Shown here in pieces: positions 35,746 to 44,840 of a DNA stretch of 64,000 nt; within the stretch, counting starts at the first letter, position 1, and each line of letters begins with the position of its first letter. Origin of the DNA: M269 sp964625615 (GTDB taxonomy: Bacteria; Pseudomonadota; Gammaproteobacteria; Enterobacterales; Alteromonadaceae); the NCBI GenBank assembly GCA_964625615.1, contig CAZVDU010000004.1:7626-71625 (forward strand), written 5' to 3'. The notes beneath the pieces were generated by a model. The model did no database searches and was not told where the DNA came from. It saw only the letters and a list, made by a program, of their open reading frames with translations. The position numbers were made by a program, and so were the translations under genes.

Positions 35746-36218
35746 TACACTTCTTCGATCATAGAAAGTACGTTAACCATCTCAAGCGCGCCAAGGGTTG
35801 CTTCAGAACCTTTATTACCGGCTTTAGTCCCTGAACGCTCAATCGCTTGTTCAATACTATCAACAGTGAGTACACCAAAAGCAACTGGAATACCAAACTC
35901 TAAAGAAACCTGAGCAAGGCCTTTATTACATTCGCCTGCGACATAATCAAAGTGTGGTGTACCGCCTCGAATCACAGCACCAAGCGCGATGATAGCGTCA
36001 AATTGTCCTTTTTCTGCCAACTTTTTAGCGACAACAGGCAACTCGTAAGCACCTGGTACTCTTACAACGGTGATATCATCAGAGTTCACTTCCCCATGAC
36101 GTTCGAGCGTATCTAAAGCGCCGTCAACGAGGCTTTCAACAACAAAGCTGTTAAAGCGAGAAACGACAATGGCAAACTTTTTGCCCGTTGCGCGTACATT
36201 TCCTTCAATGACATTCAT
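35745..36218 (-). CDS. ribH: 6,7-dimethyl-8-ribityllumazine synthase
   Basis: A 157-residue enzyme that makes lumazine from the ribitylaminouracil and dihydroxybutanone phosphate, the penultimate step to riboflavin; it forms large shells. Motifs: VVSRFNSFVVESLVDGA, VRVPGAYELPVVAKKL, and GAVIRGGTPHFDYVAGE with the catalytic His. Starts 128 bases after ribBA; that gap was checked for an FMN riboswitch and none is evident. Confidence 0.97.
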   Translation of the reverse strand: MNVIEGNVRATGKKFAIVVSRFNSFVVESLVDGALDTLERHGEVNSDDITVVRVPGAYELPVVAKKLAEKGQFDAIIALGAVIRGGTPHFDYVAGECNKGLAQVSLEFGIPVAFGVLTVDSIEQAIERSGTKAGNKGSEATLGALEMVNVLSMIEEV

Positions 36219-36346
36219 AATATACCGTGCCTATATAATTAGCTGTGAAAAAGCGGCGCGTAATATAGCACATACCGCTTTCATTTGTGGTTATTTTTTA
36301 TATCGTTTGCACCGATACCTATAATATTCGGCACTGTTCAATCAAG

Positions 36347-37459
36347 TTATTTCTCGTCTTGGTCGTAAACATACTCCACAACTTCAAGCCCGTAACCTGA
36401 AAGTGCGTGGTATTTTTTTGGTTTACTCAACAGGCGCATTTTCTGAACACCCAAGGTTGATAGTATTTGGCTACCAACGCCCACAGTGCGTGACGTACCC
36501 TGCCACTTCGCACCCGGTGATCGTTGACCGCTATCTTCTGCTTGAAAGCGTAAGACTTGGCTTAAGAGATCTTCTTCTTTACCCAATAATACCAATACAC
36601 CGCCATCTTTTGCGATAGCACGCATGGCGTCAGCTAAACCTAAGCTGCGCTCTAGTGCACGATTCGAATACAAAAGGTCGTTAAACGTATTATGCAGATG
36701 AACACGAACAAGAGTAGGTTCATCAGCTTGGATATCACCTTTTTTCAGCGCAAAGTGAATTTGATTATCAATAACATCTTTAAAAGTAATTAGTTCAAAC
36801 TCACCAAAGTCTGTTGGCAACTTACACTCTGCAACCTTCTCGATCGTCGTTTCATTCAAATTACGGTATTCGATCAAGTCTGCGATAGTCCCTATTTTAA
36901 GATCATGCTTTTTAGCAAACACCTCAAGTTCAGGGCGACGAGCCATAGTGCCGTCCTCGTTCAGGATTTCGACAATAACAGAAGCCGGTTCGCAGCCTGC
37001 TAAACGAGCCAAATCCACACCAGCCTCAGTATGCCCTGAGCGACTAAGCACCCCACCCTGTTTGGCTATCAGAGGAAATATATGTCCAGGTTGAACAATG
37101 TCTGATGCCTTAGCATTCGGATTCACCGCTGCAAGTACAGTCTTTGCACGATCAGCTGCCGATATTCCAGTAGTTACGCCTTCGGCTGCTTCAATAGACA
37201 CGGTAAAGTTAGTTGAAAATTGCGCTTCGTTTTTATCAACCATTAAAGGTAATTCAAGGCTTTTGCATCGTTCCTGCGTCATAGGTAGGCAAACTAGACC
37301 TCTTGCATGAGTAACCATAAAATTAATGGCTTCAGGCGTTGTATGTTCAGCGGCTAGGATTAAATCGCCTTCATTTTCACGATCTTCATCATCCATCAAA
37401 ATAACCATCTTTCCTTGTCGGATATCGTCGATTATTTCTTCAATGCTATTTAATGCCAT
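36347..37459 (-). CDS. ribBA: 3,4-dihydroxy-2-butanone 4-phosphate synthase with inactive GTP cyclohydrolase II domain
   Basis: A 370-residue two-domain protein. Residues 1-205 are a complete RibB: DDEDRENEGDLILAAEHTT, MTHARGLVCLP, and SRSGHTEAGVDLARLAG, converting ribulose 5-phosphate to dihydroxybutanone phosphate. Residues 210-365 have the RibA fold (FGEFELITFKD...LVRVH, then GVGSQILSTLGVQKMRLLSK), but the zinc-binding stretch that in active RibA reads S-E-C-L-T-G-D...C-D-C is here LHNTFNDLLYSNRALERS (255-272), with no cysteine. The second domain should not hydrolyse GTP, so a separate ribA is expected elsewhere. This RibBX-type arrangement is known in gammaproteobacteria. Between ribE and ribH. 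Confidence 0.94.
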   Translation of the reverse strand: MALNSIEEIIDDIRQGKMVILMDDEDRENEGDLILAAEHTTPEAINFMVTHARGLVCLPMTQERCKSLELPLMVDKNEAQFSTNFTVSIEAAEGVTTGISAADRAKTVLAAVNPNAKASDIVQPGHIFPLIAKQGGVLSRSGHTEAGVDLARLAGCEPASVIVEILNEDGTMARRPELEVFAKKHDLKIGTIADLIEYRNLNETTIEKVAECKLPTDFGEFELITFKDVIDNQIHFALKKGDIQADEPTLVRVHLHNTFNDLLYSNRALERSLGLADAMRAIAKDGGVLVLLGKEEDLLSQVLRFQAEDSGQRSPGAKWQGTSRTVGVGSQILSTLGVQKMRLLSKPKKYHALSGYGLEVVEYVYDQDEK

Positions 37460-37517
37460 ACTTAATTAAACCTTTTTAAATGTACTACCGATTTGATTCT
37501 AATTGATATTCTATAAA

Positions 37518-38186
37518 TTAACGTCTGTGCAGATATCCATTCTCCGCGAGCATTGCCATGCTAATGTCACTTTTTTCATCTTTTACAGCGGCTTTGTCAC
37601 CAAGAATGAGACGCTCGACATAACGAGCAATAACGTCAACCTCTAGATTGACCCGAGTTCCAACGTTGTAATGCTGAATAATCGTTTCTTGCAACGTATG
37701 TGGGATTAAAGTCAGCATAAACTCGCTACCATTCACATCATTAACCGTTAAGCTGACACCATCAACCGTAATAGAACCCTTTTCAGCAAGATAACGTGCA
37801 AGGTTATCTTCTGCTTTGATCCAGATTTCTATCGCTCTCGCTTGTTGATTAATGGACAGTACTTTACCTAAGCCATCAACATGACCACTCACGATATGGC
37901 CACCCAGTCTACTTGTAGCCATCAATGCTTTTTCGAGGTTAACGTTTTGCCCTGCGCTATAATCTGCAAAGCCTGTCCTTTTTATGGTTTCTGTCGAAAC
38001 ATCTGCACAAAAGTAGTTCGAAGAAAACTCAACCGCCGTCAAACAAACACCATTCACTGCAATACTGTCACCTAAAGCAACGTCACTCATATCCAACTTG
38101 CCTACTGACACAGTTAAACGAACATCTCCTCCTCTAGGCTCCATCTTAGATACAGTCCCAAGTGCTTCAATAATTCCGGTAAACAT
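37518..38186 (-). CDS. ribE: Riboflavin synthase, alpha subunit
   Basis: A 222-residue enzyme that dismutates two lumazines into riboflavin. Two homologous halves are visible, each with a lumazine-binding repeat: MFTGIIEALGTV with DSIAVNGVCLTAV at the start, and GHIVSGHVDGLGKV with GSITVDGVSLTVN in the second half. Full length. The tail beyond residue 200 (DEKSDISMAMLAENGYLHRR) is common in the class. Follows ribD by 14 bases. Confidence 0.97.
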   Translation of the reverse strand: MFTGIIEALGTVSKMEPRGGDVRLTVSVGKLDMSDVALGDSIAVNGVCLTAVEFSSNYFCADVSTETIKRTGFADYSAGQNVNLEKALMATSRLGGHIVSGHVDGLGKVLSINQQARAIEIWIKAEDNLARYLAEKGSITVDGVSLTVNDVNGSEFMLTLIPHTLQETIIQHYNVGTRVNLEVDVIARYVERLILGDKAAVKDEKSDISMAMLAENGYLHRR

Positions 38187-38200
38187 ATAATGTACTCTTC

Positions 38201-39358
38201 TTATGTAATCGTAGAGATTATCTTGAGATCATCGCCGACCATTCTCACGTCTTGCCATGACAAATTAATCGCTTCGTTCATTACTTTAAAAACTGGTAGC
38301 TCACAAAGTCCTTGGCTACTTATTCCCATTAACTTAGGTGCCATGTACAAGATAAATCGATCAACTAACTTTTCACGAATAAAAGCGCCTGCCAAGCGAC
38401 TTCCAGCCTCAATCCAAAGCTCATTAATTTGCTGTTCTCCCAAAAACTGCATCGTTTTTGATAAATCAATTTTTCCTTGTGCGTTAACAAACTGAACTTG
38501 CTGAATATGTTCAGCGTCTAGTGCTTGATTATGTTGACGATTAACAACGACTACTTGTGTATTATCATCAAAAACGTTTAGGTCAGGCTGGAGCTGATTT
38601 CTACTATCAAGTATCACTCTTACAGGCTGCTTTACTGATTCAACATTCAAGGACTCAGTAAGATAACCGAGCTCACCGTGACGAACAGTTAACGACGGAT
38701 TGTCTGCCAGCACAGTGCCAGAACCTGACAAAATAGCGCAACTTTTCGCTCTGTAGCGTTGAACATCTTCTCGTGCAGCTGGGCCGGTAATCCATTGACT
38801 AACACCATTCGCGAGAGCTGTACGCCCATCAATACTACTCGCCATTTTTAAGGTAACCCTTGGGCGGCCTGTCATCATACGTTGAACAAAGCCTGGATTA
38901 AGCGCCTTGGCATCCTCCTCAAGTAGACCACAACTTACCTCAACACCAGCATCTTTAAGCCTCGCTATACCATTACCTGCAACTTGTGGGTTAGGATCGA
39001 CCATCGCGCATACAACACGCTTAATACCGGCTTTAATTAGTGTGTCGGCACAGGGTGGTGTACGGCCAAAATGACTGCACGGTTCGAGTGTGACATAAGC
39101 AGTAGCGTCAGTAGCGAGATTGCCTGCCTGCGCCAAAGCATTCACTTCAGCATGCCCTTCACCTGCTTTTTGATGCCAACCTTCTCCTATTACTTGCGAG
39201 GCTGCACTAACGATTACACACCCGACATTCGGGTTAGGTCTTGTCGTATATTGACCTCGTTTCGCTAAGTGGATGGCACGCACCATCATCTTATGGTCTA
39301 GAGAAGAGAATGTTGATGAAACAATCATATCAGGAAGATTTAGACTCGCCTTGGTCAT
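38201..39358 (-). CDS. ribD: Bifunctional diaminohydroxyphosphoribosylaminopyrimidine deaminase / 5-amino-6-(5-phosphoribosylamino)uracil reductase
   Basis: A two-domain enzyme for the second and third steps of riboflavin synthesis. The N-terminal deaminase has the zinc site GHAEVNALAQAG and PCSHFGRTPPCADTLIKAG; the C-terminal reductase begins near 165 (VTLKMASSIDGRTALANG) and ends with LWIEAGSRLAGAFI. The start is ambiguous: ATG at 39358 overlaps nrdR by 29 bases, ATG at 39328 lies just after the nrdR stop; neither has a strong ribosome site. Second gene of nrdR-ribD-ribE-ribBA-ribH-nusB-thiL-pgpA. Confidence 0.96.
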   Translation of the reverse strand: MTKASLNLPDMIVSSTFSSLDHKMMVRAIHLAKRGQYTTRPNPNVGCVIVSAASQVIGEGWHQKAGEGHAEVNALAQAGNLATDATAYVTLEPCSHFGRTPPCADTLIKAGIKRVVCAMVDPNPQVAGNGIARLKDAGVEVSCGLLEEDAKALNPGFVQRMMTGRPRVTLKMASSIDGRTALANGVSQWITGPAAREDVQRYRAKSCAILSGSGTVLADNPSLTVRHGELGYLTESLNVESVKQPVRVILDSRNQLQPDLNVFDDNTQVVVVNRQHNQALDAEHIQQVQFVNAQGKIDLSKTMQFLGEQQINELWIEAGSRLAGAFIREKLVDRFILYMAPKLMGISSQGLCELPVFKVMNEAINLSWQDVRMVGDDLKIISTIT

Positions 39359-39800
39359 CTAGTTTTGCAATCTCTTCACCGAACTCTCGGATATCTTTAA
39401 AAGATCGATAGACAGACGCAAATCTCACATAAGCGACCTTATCTAACACCTTAAGTGCATCCATAATAAGATTACCTACCAATTCACTTGATACTTCGCG
39501 TTCACCTGTTGCTCGCAACGATGAGTTAATACGATTTATTTGTTCTTCGATTTGCTCAGTACTGACAGGCCTTTTTTCTAGTGCTCGTTGCACGCCCGAA
39601 CGAAGCTTTTCTTCGTTAAAAGGTTCCCGACTGCCATCTCGCTTGATAATGCGAGGCATCACCAATTCGGCCATTTCAAAGGTCGTAAATCGCTCATGGC
39701 ACATAATGCATTCACGTCGACGCCTAACCTGTCCACCTTCAGCCACCAGTCGCGAATCGATAACTTTCGTGTCTTTCATCGAACAAAAAGGGCAGATCAT
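39330..39800 (-). CDS. nrdR: Transcriptional repressor NrdR
   Basis: A 156-residue repressor of ribonucleotide reductase genes. N-terminal zinc ribbon: MICPFCSMKDTKVIDSR and RRRRECIMCHERFTTFE, giving the four cysteines; then the ATP-cone (VMPRIIKRDGSREPFNEEKL and further) which senses ATP and dATP. Length is normal. First gene of the riboflavin operon, the order common in gammaproteobacteria (glyA-nrdR-ribD); glyA is upstream on the same strand but has its own terminator. Confidence 0.97.
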   Translation of the reverse strand: MICPFCSMKDTKVIDSRLVAEGGQVRRRRECIMCHERFTTFEMAELVMPRIIKRDGSREPFNEEKLRSGVQRALEKRPVSTEQIEEQINRINSSLRATGEREVSSELVGNLIMDALKVLDKVAYVRFASVYRSFKDIREFGEEIAKLDDQGESKSS

Positions 39801-39949
39801 GTAAATGTGGCTCCGAGAAACATAGGCTTCGGTCTATAAGGGCGCAGATTATATCGTATCCTGAGCGCTAAGGGATATACTTATCTGTATAAAGATATGG
39901 CCAAGTTGTTGCCTTTAAAACTGAGGTAGTACAAAACACAATATTCAAA

Positions 39950-39982
39950 AAATAAAAAACCTCTTAGCGCTGTAAAAGGTTT
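39950..39982 (-). terminator. Intrinsic terminator after glyA
   Basis: Read on the minus strand: AAACCT, an inner AGCGCT, then AGGTTT (39957-39982), followed by TTTATTTTTT (39947-39956). It lies 30 bases after the glyA stop at 40012 and separates glyA from nrdR. Confidence 0.8.
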
Positions 39983-40011
39983 CTTTGTCAATCAAGCCTA
40001 TTTACTTTTAA

Positions 40012-41268
40012 CTAGGCGTAGACAGGGAACTTCGTGCATAAAGCGACAACTTCACTACGAACACGCTCAATAACACTCTCATCACCCATATTATCAAGAA
40101 CATCACAAATCCAAGTCGCAACTTGCCCTGCCTCTTCCTGTTTAAAGCCACGGCGTGTAATTGCTGGAGACCCCAAACGTAAGCCACTGGTTACGAAAGG
40201 CGAACGAGGATCGTTAGGAACAGCATTCTTATTCACCGTAATATTAGCCGTTCCCAGTGCAGCATCTGCGTCTTTTCCAGTGATATCTTTGTCAATAAGA
40301 TCCAATAAGAATAGGTGATTATCGGTACCGTTAGAGACTATCTTATACCCACGATTCTGCATTACAGCCACCATTACTTTAGCATTCGCTACAACTTGTT
40401 GTTGATACTCTTTAAATTCCGGTTGTAGTGCCTCTTTAAAAGCAACCGCTTTAGCAGCGATTACATGGCATAACGGACCACCTTGCCCACCTGGAAAAAC
40501 TGCACTGTTAAACTTCTTATAGAGCGCTTCATCTCCACAAGATGACAGTATAAGACCGCCACGAGGTCCTGCTAATGTCTTATGCGTGGTCGTCGTCACA
40601 ACATGGGCATGTGGCAACGGATTAGGATAAATACCAGCAGCAACCAAACCGGCAACGTGTGCCATATCAACCAGTAAGTAGGCGCCTACTTTGTCTGCAA
40701 TCTCGCGATATTTTGCCCAATCAACAATACCTGAATAAGCAGAAAAACCACCAATGATCATCTTCGGTTTGTGCTCTAGAGCCAACGCTTCAATCTGAGC
40801 GTAATCAATCTCACCGGTTTCTGAATTCAATCCATACTGAATCGCATTATATGTTTTGCCAGAAAAGTTGACGTGAGAGCCATGCGTTAAATGTCCACCG
40901 TCAGCTAAACTCATGCCTAAAACTGTATCGCCTGCATTAATTAACGCCATAAATACCGCTGAGTTCGCTTGAGAACCAGCATGAGGTTGAACATTGGCGT
41001 AATCAGCGCCAAAGAGTTGCTTAGCACGCTCGATCGCTAACTCTTCAGCAATATCAACATACTCACAGCCGCCGTAATAACGTTTACCAGGATACCCTTC
41101 AGCGTATTTATTCGTCAGTTGTGAACCCTGAGCTTCTAGAACTCTTGGACTACAGTAGTTCTCTGACGCAATTAGCTCAATGTGATGTTCTTGGCGTTGT
41201 GTTTCTTTCGCGATGGCTTCTGATAACTCAGGATCAAAATCTGCAATATTCATATCACGTGAAAGCAT
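40012..41268 (-). CDS. glyA: Serine hydroxymethyltransferase
   Basis: A 418-residue PLP enzyme that interconverts serine and glycine and charges tetrahydrofolate with a one-carbon unit. Motifs: IELIASENYCSPRVLEAQGS, NKYAEGYPGKRYYGGCEYVD, and the PLP lysine in VVTTTTHKTLAGPRGG. Full length. ATG at 41268 has GAGG seven bases before it. Own transcript with a terminator after it. PdxH, which makes its cofactor, is also encoded in this window. Confidence 0.98.
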   Translation of the reverse strand: MLSRDMNIADFDPELSEAIAKETQRQEHHIELIASENYCSPRVLEAQGSQLTNKYAEGYPGKRYYGGCEYVDIAEELAIERAKQLFGADYANVQPHAGSQANSAVFMALINAGDTVLGMSLADGGHLTHGSHVNFSGKTYNAIQYGLNSETGEIDYAQIEALALEHKPKMIIGGFSAYSGIVDWAKYREIADKVGAYLLVDMAHVAGLVAAGIYPNPLPHAHVVTTTTHKTLAGPRGGLILSSCGDEALYKKFNSAVFPGGQGGPLCHVIAAKAVAFKEALQPEFKEYQQQVVANAKVMVAVMQNRGYKIVSNGTDNHLFLLDLIDKDITGKDADAALGTANITVNKNAVPNDPRSPFVTSGLRLGSPAITRRGFKQEEAGQVATWICDVLDNMGDESVIERVRSEVVALCTKFPVYA

Positions 41269-41396
41269 TGGGCATCCTCAAAATAATCTGTCTAAAAGTA
41301 GTGTCAAATAGGCCGCCATTTTATAGATTTACGCTTCGATGTACAGTTAAGTATGCTAATCAAATCGTTATAAATTAAGCGGCTTTAGATTATGCA

Positions 41397-42428
41397 CTAA
41401 TCTGCTTTTTCTACCGAATCTGGATAGTCTAACTTGATGCTTTCCCGTATCTTATCCATTAATGCCATATTCTGAAGCGTATCCCTATGAGGCATCAGAT
41501 CACTTTCAACTAATCCTGCTTTTACACAGCGATTCATTTCGGCGATTTGATACTCAAAACCATTAACATCATGAGGAAACTTTTGAGTCTCAATATCAAA
41601 AGCCTTACCTTTGTTTTTCGACTGTACCAAAGTTGCTTCCAAACCAGCCCAAAACAGCCCGGGTAATTTAATATGTCCTTTTGTGCCATTGATTGTCATA
41701 TCGTTACCCGGTTCTGACACAGCTGAGCAAGTAAATTGGCTTCTCATTCCATTTTGATAAGCAATATTGGCTAACGTCGTTTGGTCGACTCCAGACTCTC
41801 CAATATCGGCCATGGCCTGCACTGAGGTCGGTTCGCTATCTATCGCTAGTTGACTCAAGGCAATACTATATATTCCAAGATCCAATAAAGCCCCACCTCC
41901 TAACGCTACATCAAACAAGCGATGGCTGTAGTCAAGTCCACGGTTATCAAGAAATGAAAAGCCAATATCAGAACGCACATAAGTTACATCACCAATCTTA
42001 CCATCATCAATCCAGTCTCTAACTTGTTTAAAACAAGGCATAAAACGGCTCCAGACAGCTTCGATCAGAGTGCACTGAGTCCGTCTCGCAATTTCAGATA
42101 ATACCCCCCACTGTTTGGCATTAATTGTCGCGGGCTTTTCAACTAATACATGCTTCCCTGCCTCAAGGCACATTTTCACCAGTTGAAAATGAAAAGCATG
42201 AGGTGTTGCAACATAAATAATGTCAATGTGCTCGTCATCACAAAGTGCTTCGTATGAATAATAAGTAGTGGGAATATCGTAGTTAGCTGCGAACTCATTC
42301 GCACGTTCGTTATTTCGGCTAGCAACGCCATATAAGTTGCTATTCCCATTTGATAGCAATGCCTTAGCGAATTGATGCGCAATTTTTCCAGGGCCAATCA
42401 CTCCCCAATTTAATCGTGTAGAGCCCAT
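41397..42428 (-). CDS. Gfo/Idh/MocA family oxidoreductase
   Basis: A 343-residue NAD(P)-dependent dehydrogenase, likely acting on a sugar or a cyclic alcohol; exact substrate unknown. N-terminal nucleotide fold LNWGVIGPGKIAHQFAKAL, then YVATPHAFHFQLV and the signature GKHVLVEKPATIN with the conserved Glu-Lys-Pro; the second domain has GGGALLDLGIYSI with the D-x-G-x-Y element. It resembles the trans-1,2-dihydrobenzene-1,2-diol dehydrogenase branch. Single gene, divergent from the ettA region. Confidence 0.88.
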   Translation of the reverse strand: MGSTRLNWGVIGPGKIAHQFAKALLSNGNSNLYGVASRNNERANEFAANYDIPTTYYSYEALCDDEHIDIIYVATPHAFHFQLVKMCLEAGKHVLVEKPATINAKQWGVLSEIARRTQCTLIEAVWSRFMPCFKQVRDWIDDGKIGDVTYVRSDIGFSFLDNRGLDYSHRLFDVALGGGALLDLGIYSIALSQLAIDSEPTSVQAMADIGESGVDQTTLANIAYQNGMRSQFTCSAVSEPGNDMTINGTKGHIKLPGLFWAGLEATLVQSKNKGKAFDIETQKFPHDVNGFEYQIAEMNRCVKAGLVESDLMPHRDTLQNMALMDKIRESIKLDYPDSVEKAD

Positions 42429-43006
42429 TTTGTATTTCTCCCTATATCAAGGTAAACAGTAGTGTCTGCTGATTTTTGTTGTACACTTTTGATTTATACT
42501 TATAAGCCTGCAAGTGCAGGCCGCTCTCAAAAAGCTTTTATTCAGAACAAAATCTATCCAGAAGAGATTACCAAACCACAAGTTGAGAAAACAAGGTATA
42601 ACAATAAGAGAATTGCAGATAAAAAAATGGCTCAGTCAGTGTGTTGAGTGAGCCATATACCGACGCTAGTTAAAGATCGGATTTAATGTTATTAAATTCA
42701 GCAACACCTCAGGACGTTTGATGCTTAAAACTTAATGACCTTAGGAACAAAGCAAGACACAAGCCAGAACATAAAACCAATATAAAACAATATGTTAAAG
42801 CTTTCACACTAATAAGTGTTGTCCGGTTTCGAAAATGCATTGTCCGATTACGCTACTAAAACCTGATATTTGACCAAAAACTGGCCACTCTCAACATAGG
42901 TATATTATCGATACTCTAGGATGAAGTCGCTTGAACACTAAAGCTGATTGGTATGAGAGATATTTGGGTATACAATCATTGCCAAATTAATTATTTAGAA
43001 TACCTC
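42429..43006. other. 578-base divergent intergenic region with an orphan terminator
   Basis: Between the Gfo/Idh gene (minus) and ettA (plus). It holds a minus-strand terminator at 42620-42656, two copies of TGTCCG 23 bases apart (around 42820 and 42843), and on the minus strand a hydrophobic mini frame ending at 42725. No larger gene is convincing. Confidence 0.4.
42620..42656 (-). terminator. Minus-strand intrinsic terminator without an assigned gene
   Basis: ATGGCTCA (42627-42634) pairs with TGAGCCAT (42649-42656). On the minus strand the stem is followed by an unbroken run of seven T (42621-42627 as A on plus). No minus-strand gene lies upstream: the next gene to the right, ettA, is on the plus strand. 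It could end a small RNA or very short gene starting near 42800. Confidence 0.7.
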
Positions 43007-44674
43007 ATGGCTGAATACGTTTATTCAATGTACAAAGTGGGTAAAGTTGTCCCACCACAAAAACAAATCTTAAAAGATATATCTCTGAGCTTTTTCCCAG
43101 GTGCCAAGATAGGTGTCTTAGGTGTTAATGGCTCAGGTAAGTCAACGCTACTGAAAATTATGGCTGGGCTCGATCAAGACATCATTGGCGAAGCAAGGCC
43201 AATGCAGGATCTTAAGGTTGGATACCTTCCTCAAGAACCCCAACTCAATGAATCCAAAGATGTTCGAGGTAATATTGAAGAAGCCGTGGAAGATGTAGTT
43301 CACGCTTTAAAACGTATTGATGAAGTGTATGCCGCTTACGCTGAGGAAGGCGCAGATTTTGATGCATTAGCAAAGGAACAAGGGGAATTGGAAGCCATCA
43401 TTCAAGCTAAAGACGGACATAATTTAGACAATGCGCTAGAAAGAGCCGCAGATGCGCTGCGTTTACCCCCTTGGGATGCAGATGTAACTAAATTGTCTGG
43501 TGGTGAAAAGCGTCGCGTCGCTTTATGTAAGCTACTTCTCGAAAAGCCTGAAATGCTATTACTTGATGAGCCGACCAACCACTTGGATGCTGAATCTGTT
43601 GCGTGGCTTGAACGTTTCTTACATGACTACAACGGTACAGTCGTTGCTATTACTCACGATAGGTACTTCTTAGATAATGTTGCAGGTTGGATTTTAGAAC
43701 TAGACCGAGGACACGGTATACCTTGGGAAGGCAACTACTCCTCCTGGCTTGAACAAAAAGATGCACGTTTAGAGCAAGAAGAACGCGCAGAGAATGCAAG
43801 ACAACGATCCATTAAACAGGAACTCGAATGGGTACGTTCAAACCCTAAAGGCAGACAAGCTAAAAGCAAGGCGAGAATGTCTCGATTTGAAGAGTTGAAT
43901 ACCGGTGAGTACCAGAAACGTAATGAAACCAATGAACTCTTTATTCCACCTGGAGATCGCCTAGGGGATAAAGTAATTGAAGTGGAGCATTTGTCGAAAT
44001 CTTACGGCGATCGTATGCTCATTGACGATTTAAGCTTTAAAGTTCCTAAAGGCGCCATTGTTGGGATTATAGGGCCTAATGGTGCTGGTAAGTCAACTTT
44101 ATTCAAGATGTTATCCGGTGATGAAAAAGGTGATTCAGGCACAGTCTCTGTTGGCGAGTCAGTCAAGATTGCGAGTGTTGAGCAATTTCGTGATCATATG
44201 AATGATAAGAATACTGTTTGGCAAGAACTATCTGACGGGCAAGACATTATTCGAATAGGTACATTTGAGCTAAACAGCCGAGCCTATGTCAGTCGCTTTA
44301 ACTTTAAAGGAAATGATCAACAGAAGTTTATCAAGGACTTATCGGGCGGGGAGCGCAATAGAGTGCATCTCGCTAAGCTATTGCAGGCCGGTGGTAATGT
44401 ATTACTATTGGATGAGCCAACCAATGATCTAGACGTTGAAACACTTCGTGCACTTGAGAACGCCATACTCGAATTCCCAGGTTGCGCTATGGTCATTTCG
44501 CATGACAGGTGGTTCTTGGACAGGATCGCAACTCATATTCTTGATTACCGTGATGAAGGAAAAATTAACTTCTATGAAGGTAATTACACCGAATACGCTG
44601 CCTGGCTAAAAGATAACTTTGGTAAAGATGTTGTAGAGCCCCACAGGTTGAAATACAAACGTATGACTAAGTAA
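43007..44674 (+). CDS. ettA: Energy-dependent translational throttle protein EttA
   Basis: A 555-residue ABC-F ATPase that binds the ribosomal E site and slows the first elongation steps when ATP is low. Two ABC domains: Walker A GVNGSGKST and GPNGAGKST, signatures KLSGGEKRRVALC and DLSGGERNRVHL, Walker B LLLDEPTNHLD and LLLDEPTNDLD. The linker holds the PtIM region (SKARMSRFEEL). Start at 43007 matches the family N-terminus MAEYVYSMYKVGKVVPP exactly and the standard length; 18 codons of open frame upstream are not used. Confidence 0.96.
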   Translation: MAEYVYSMYKVGKVVPPQKQILKDISLSFFPGAKIGVLGVNGSGKSTLLKIMAGLDQDIIGEARPMQDLKVGYLPQEPQLNESKDVRGNIEEAVEDVVHALKRIDEVYAAYAEEGADFDALAKEQGELEAIIQAKDGHNLDNALERAADALRLPPWDADVTKLSGGEKRRVALCKLLLEKPEMLLLDEPTNHLDAESVAWLERFLHDYNGTVVAITHDRYFLDNVAGWILELDRGHGIPWEGNYSSWLEQKDARLEQEERAENARQRSIKQELEWVRSNPKGRQAKSKARMSRFEELNTGEYQKRNETNELFIPPGDRLGDKVIEVEHLSKSYGDRMLIDDLSFKVPKGAIVGIIGPNGAGKSTLFKMLSGDEKGDSGTVSVGESVKIASVEQFRDHMNDKNTVWQELSDGQDIIRIGTFELNSRAYVSRFNFKGNDQQKFIKDLSGGERNRVHLAKLLQAGGNVLLLDEPTNDLDVETLRALENAILEFPGCAMVISHDRWFLDRIATHILDYRDEGKINFYEGNYTEYAAWLKDNFGKDVVEPHRLKYKRMTK

Positions 44675-44716
44675 CACTAATTGAGGATAAACCCCAACCT
44701 ATCCTCTTGTTATAAT

Positions 44717-44743
44717 GTACCCTATTCTTTCTGAGTAGGGTAC
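44717..44743. terminator. Hairpin after ettA
   Basis: Perfect 8-base arms GTACCCTA (44717-44724) and TAGGGTAC (44736-44743) with an 11-base loop, 42 bases after the ettA stop. Followed by TCTGGTTTTATT, so a moderate terminator. Confidence 0.6.
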
Positions 44744-44840
44744 TCTGGTTTTATTGCGGTATATCCTAAGTTTAGAATCTCATCGACCCTCCGCCTCTCA
44801 GAAAATAACAATATTGGTATAATAGGAATCTGTTTACTAT

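Noticed and set aside
36219..36346. Possible FMN riboswitch before ribH, or before the rib genes generally
   Set aside because: I could not see the conserved FMN-element blocks in this gap or upstream of ribBA, ribE or ribD.
42462..42647. Plus-strand frame of 61 codons
   Set aside because: Ends inside a terminator hairpin, no ribosome site, odd composition.
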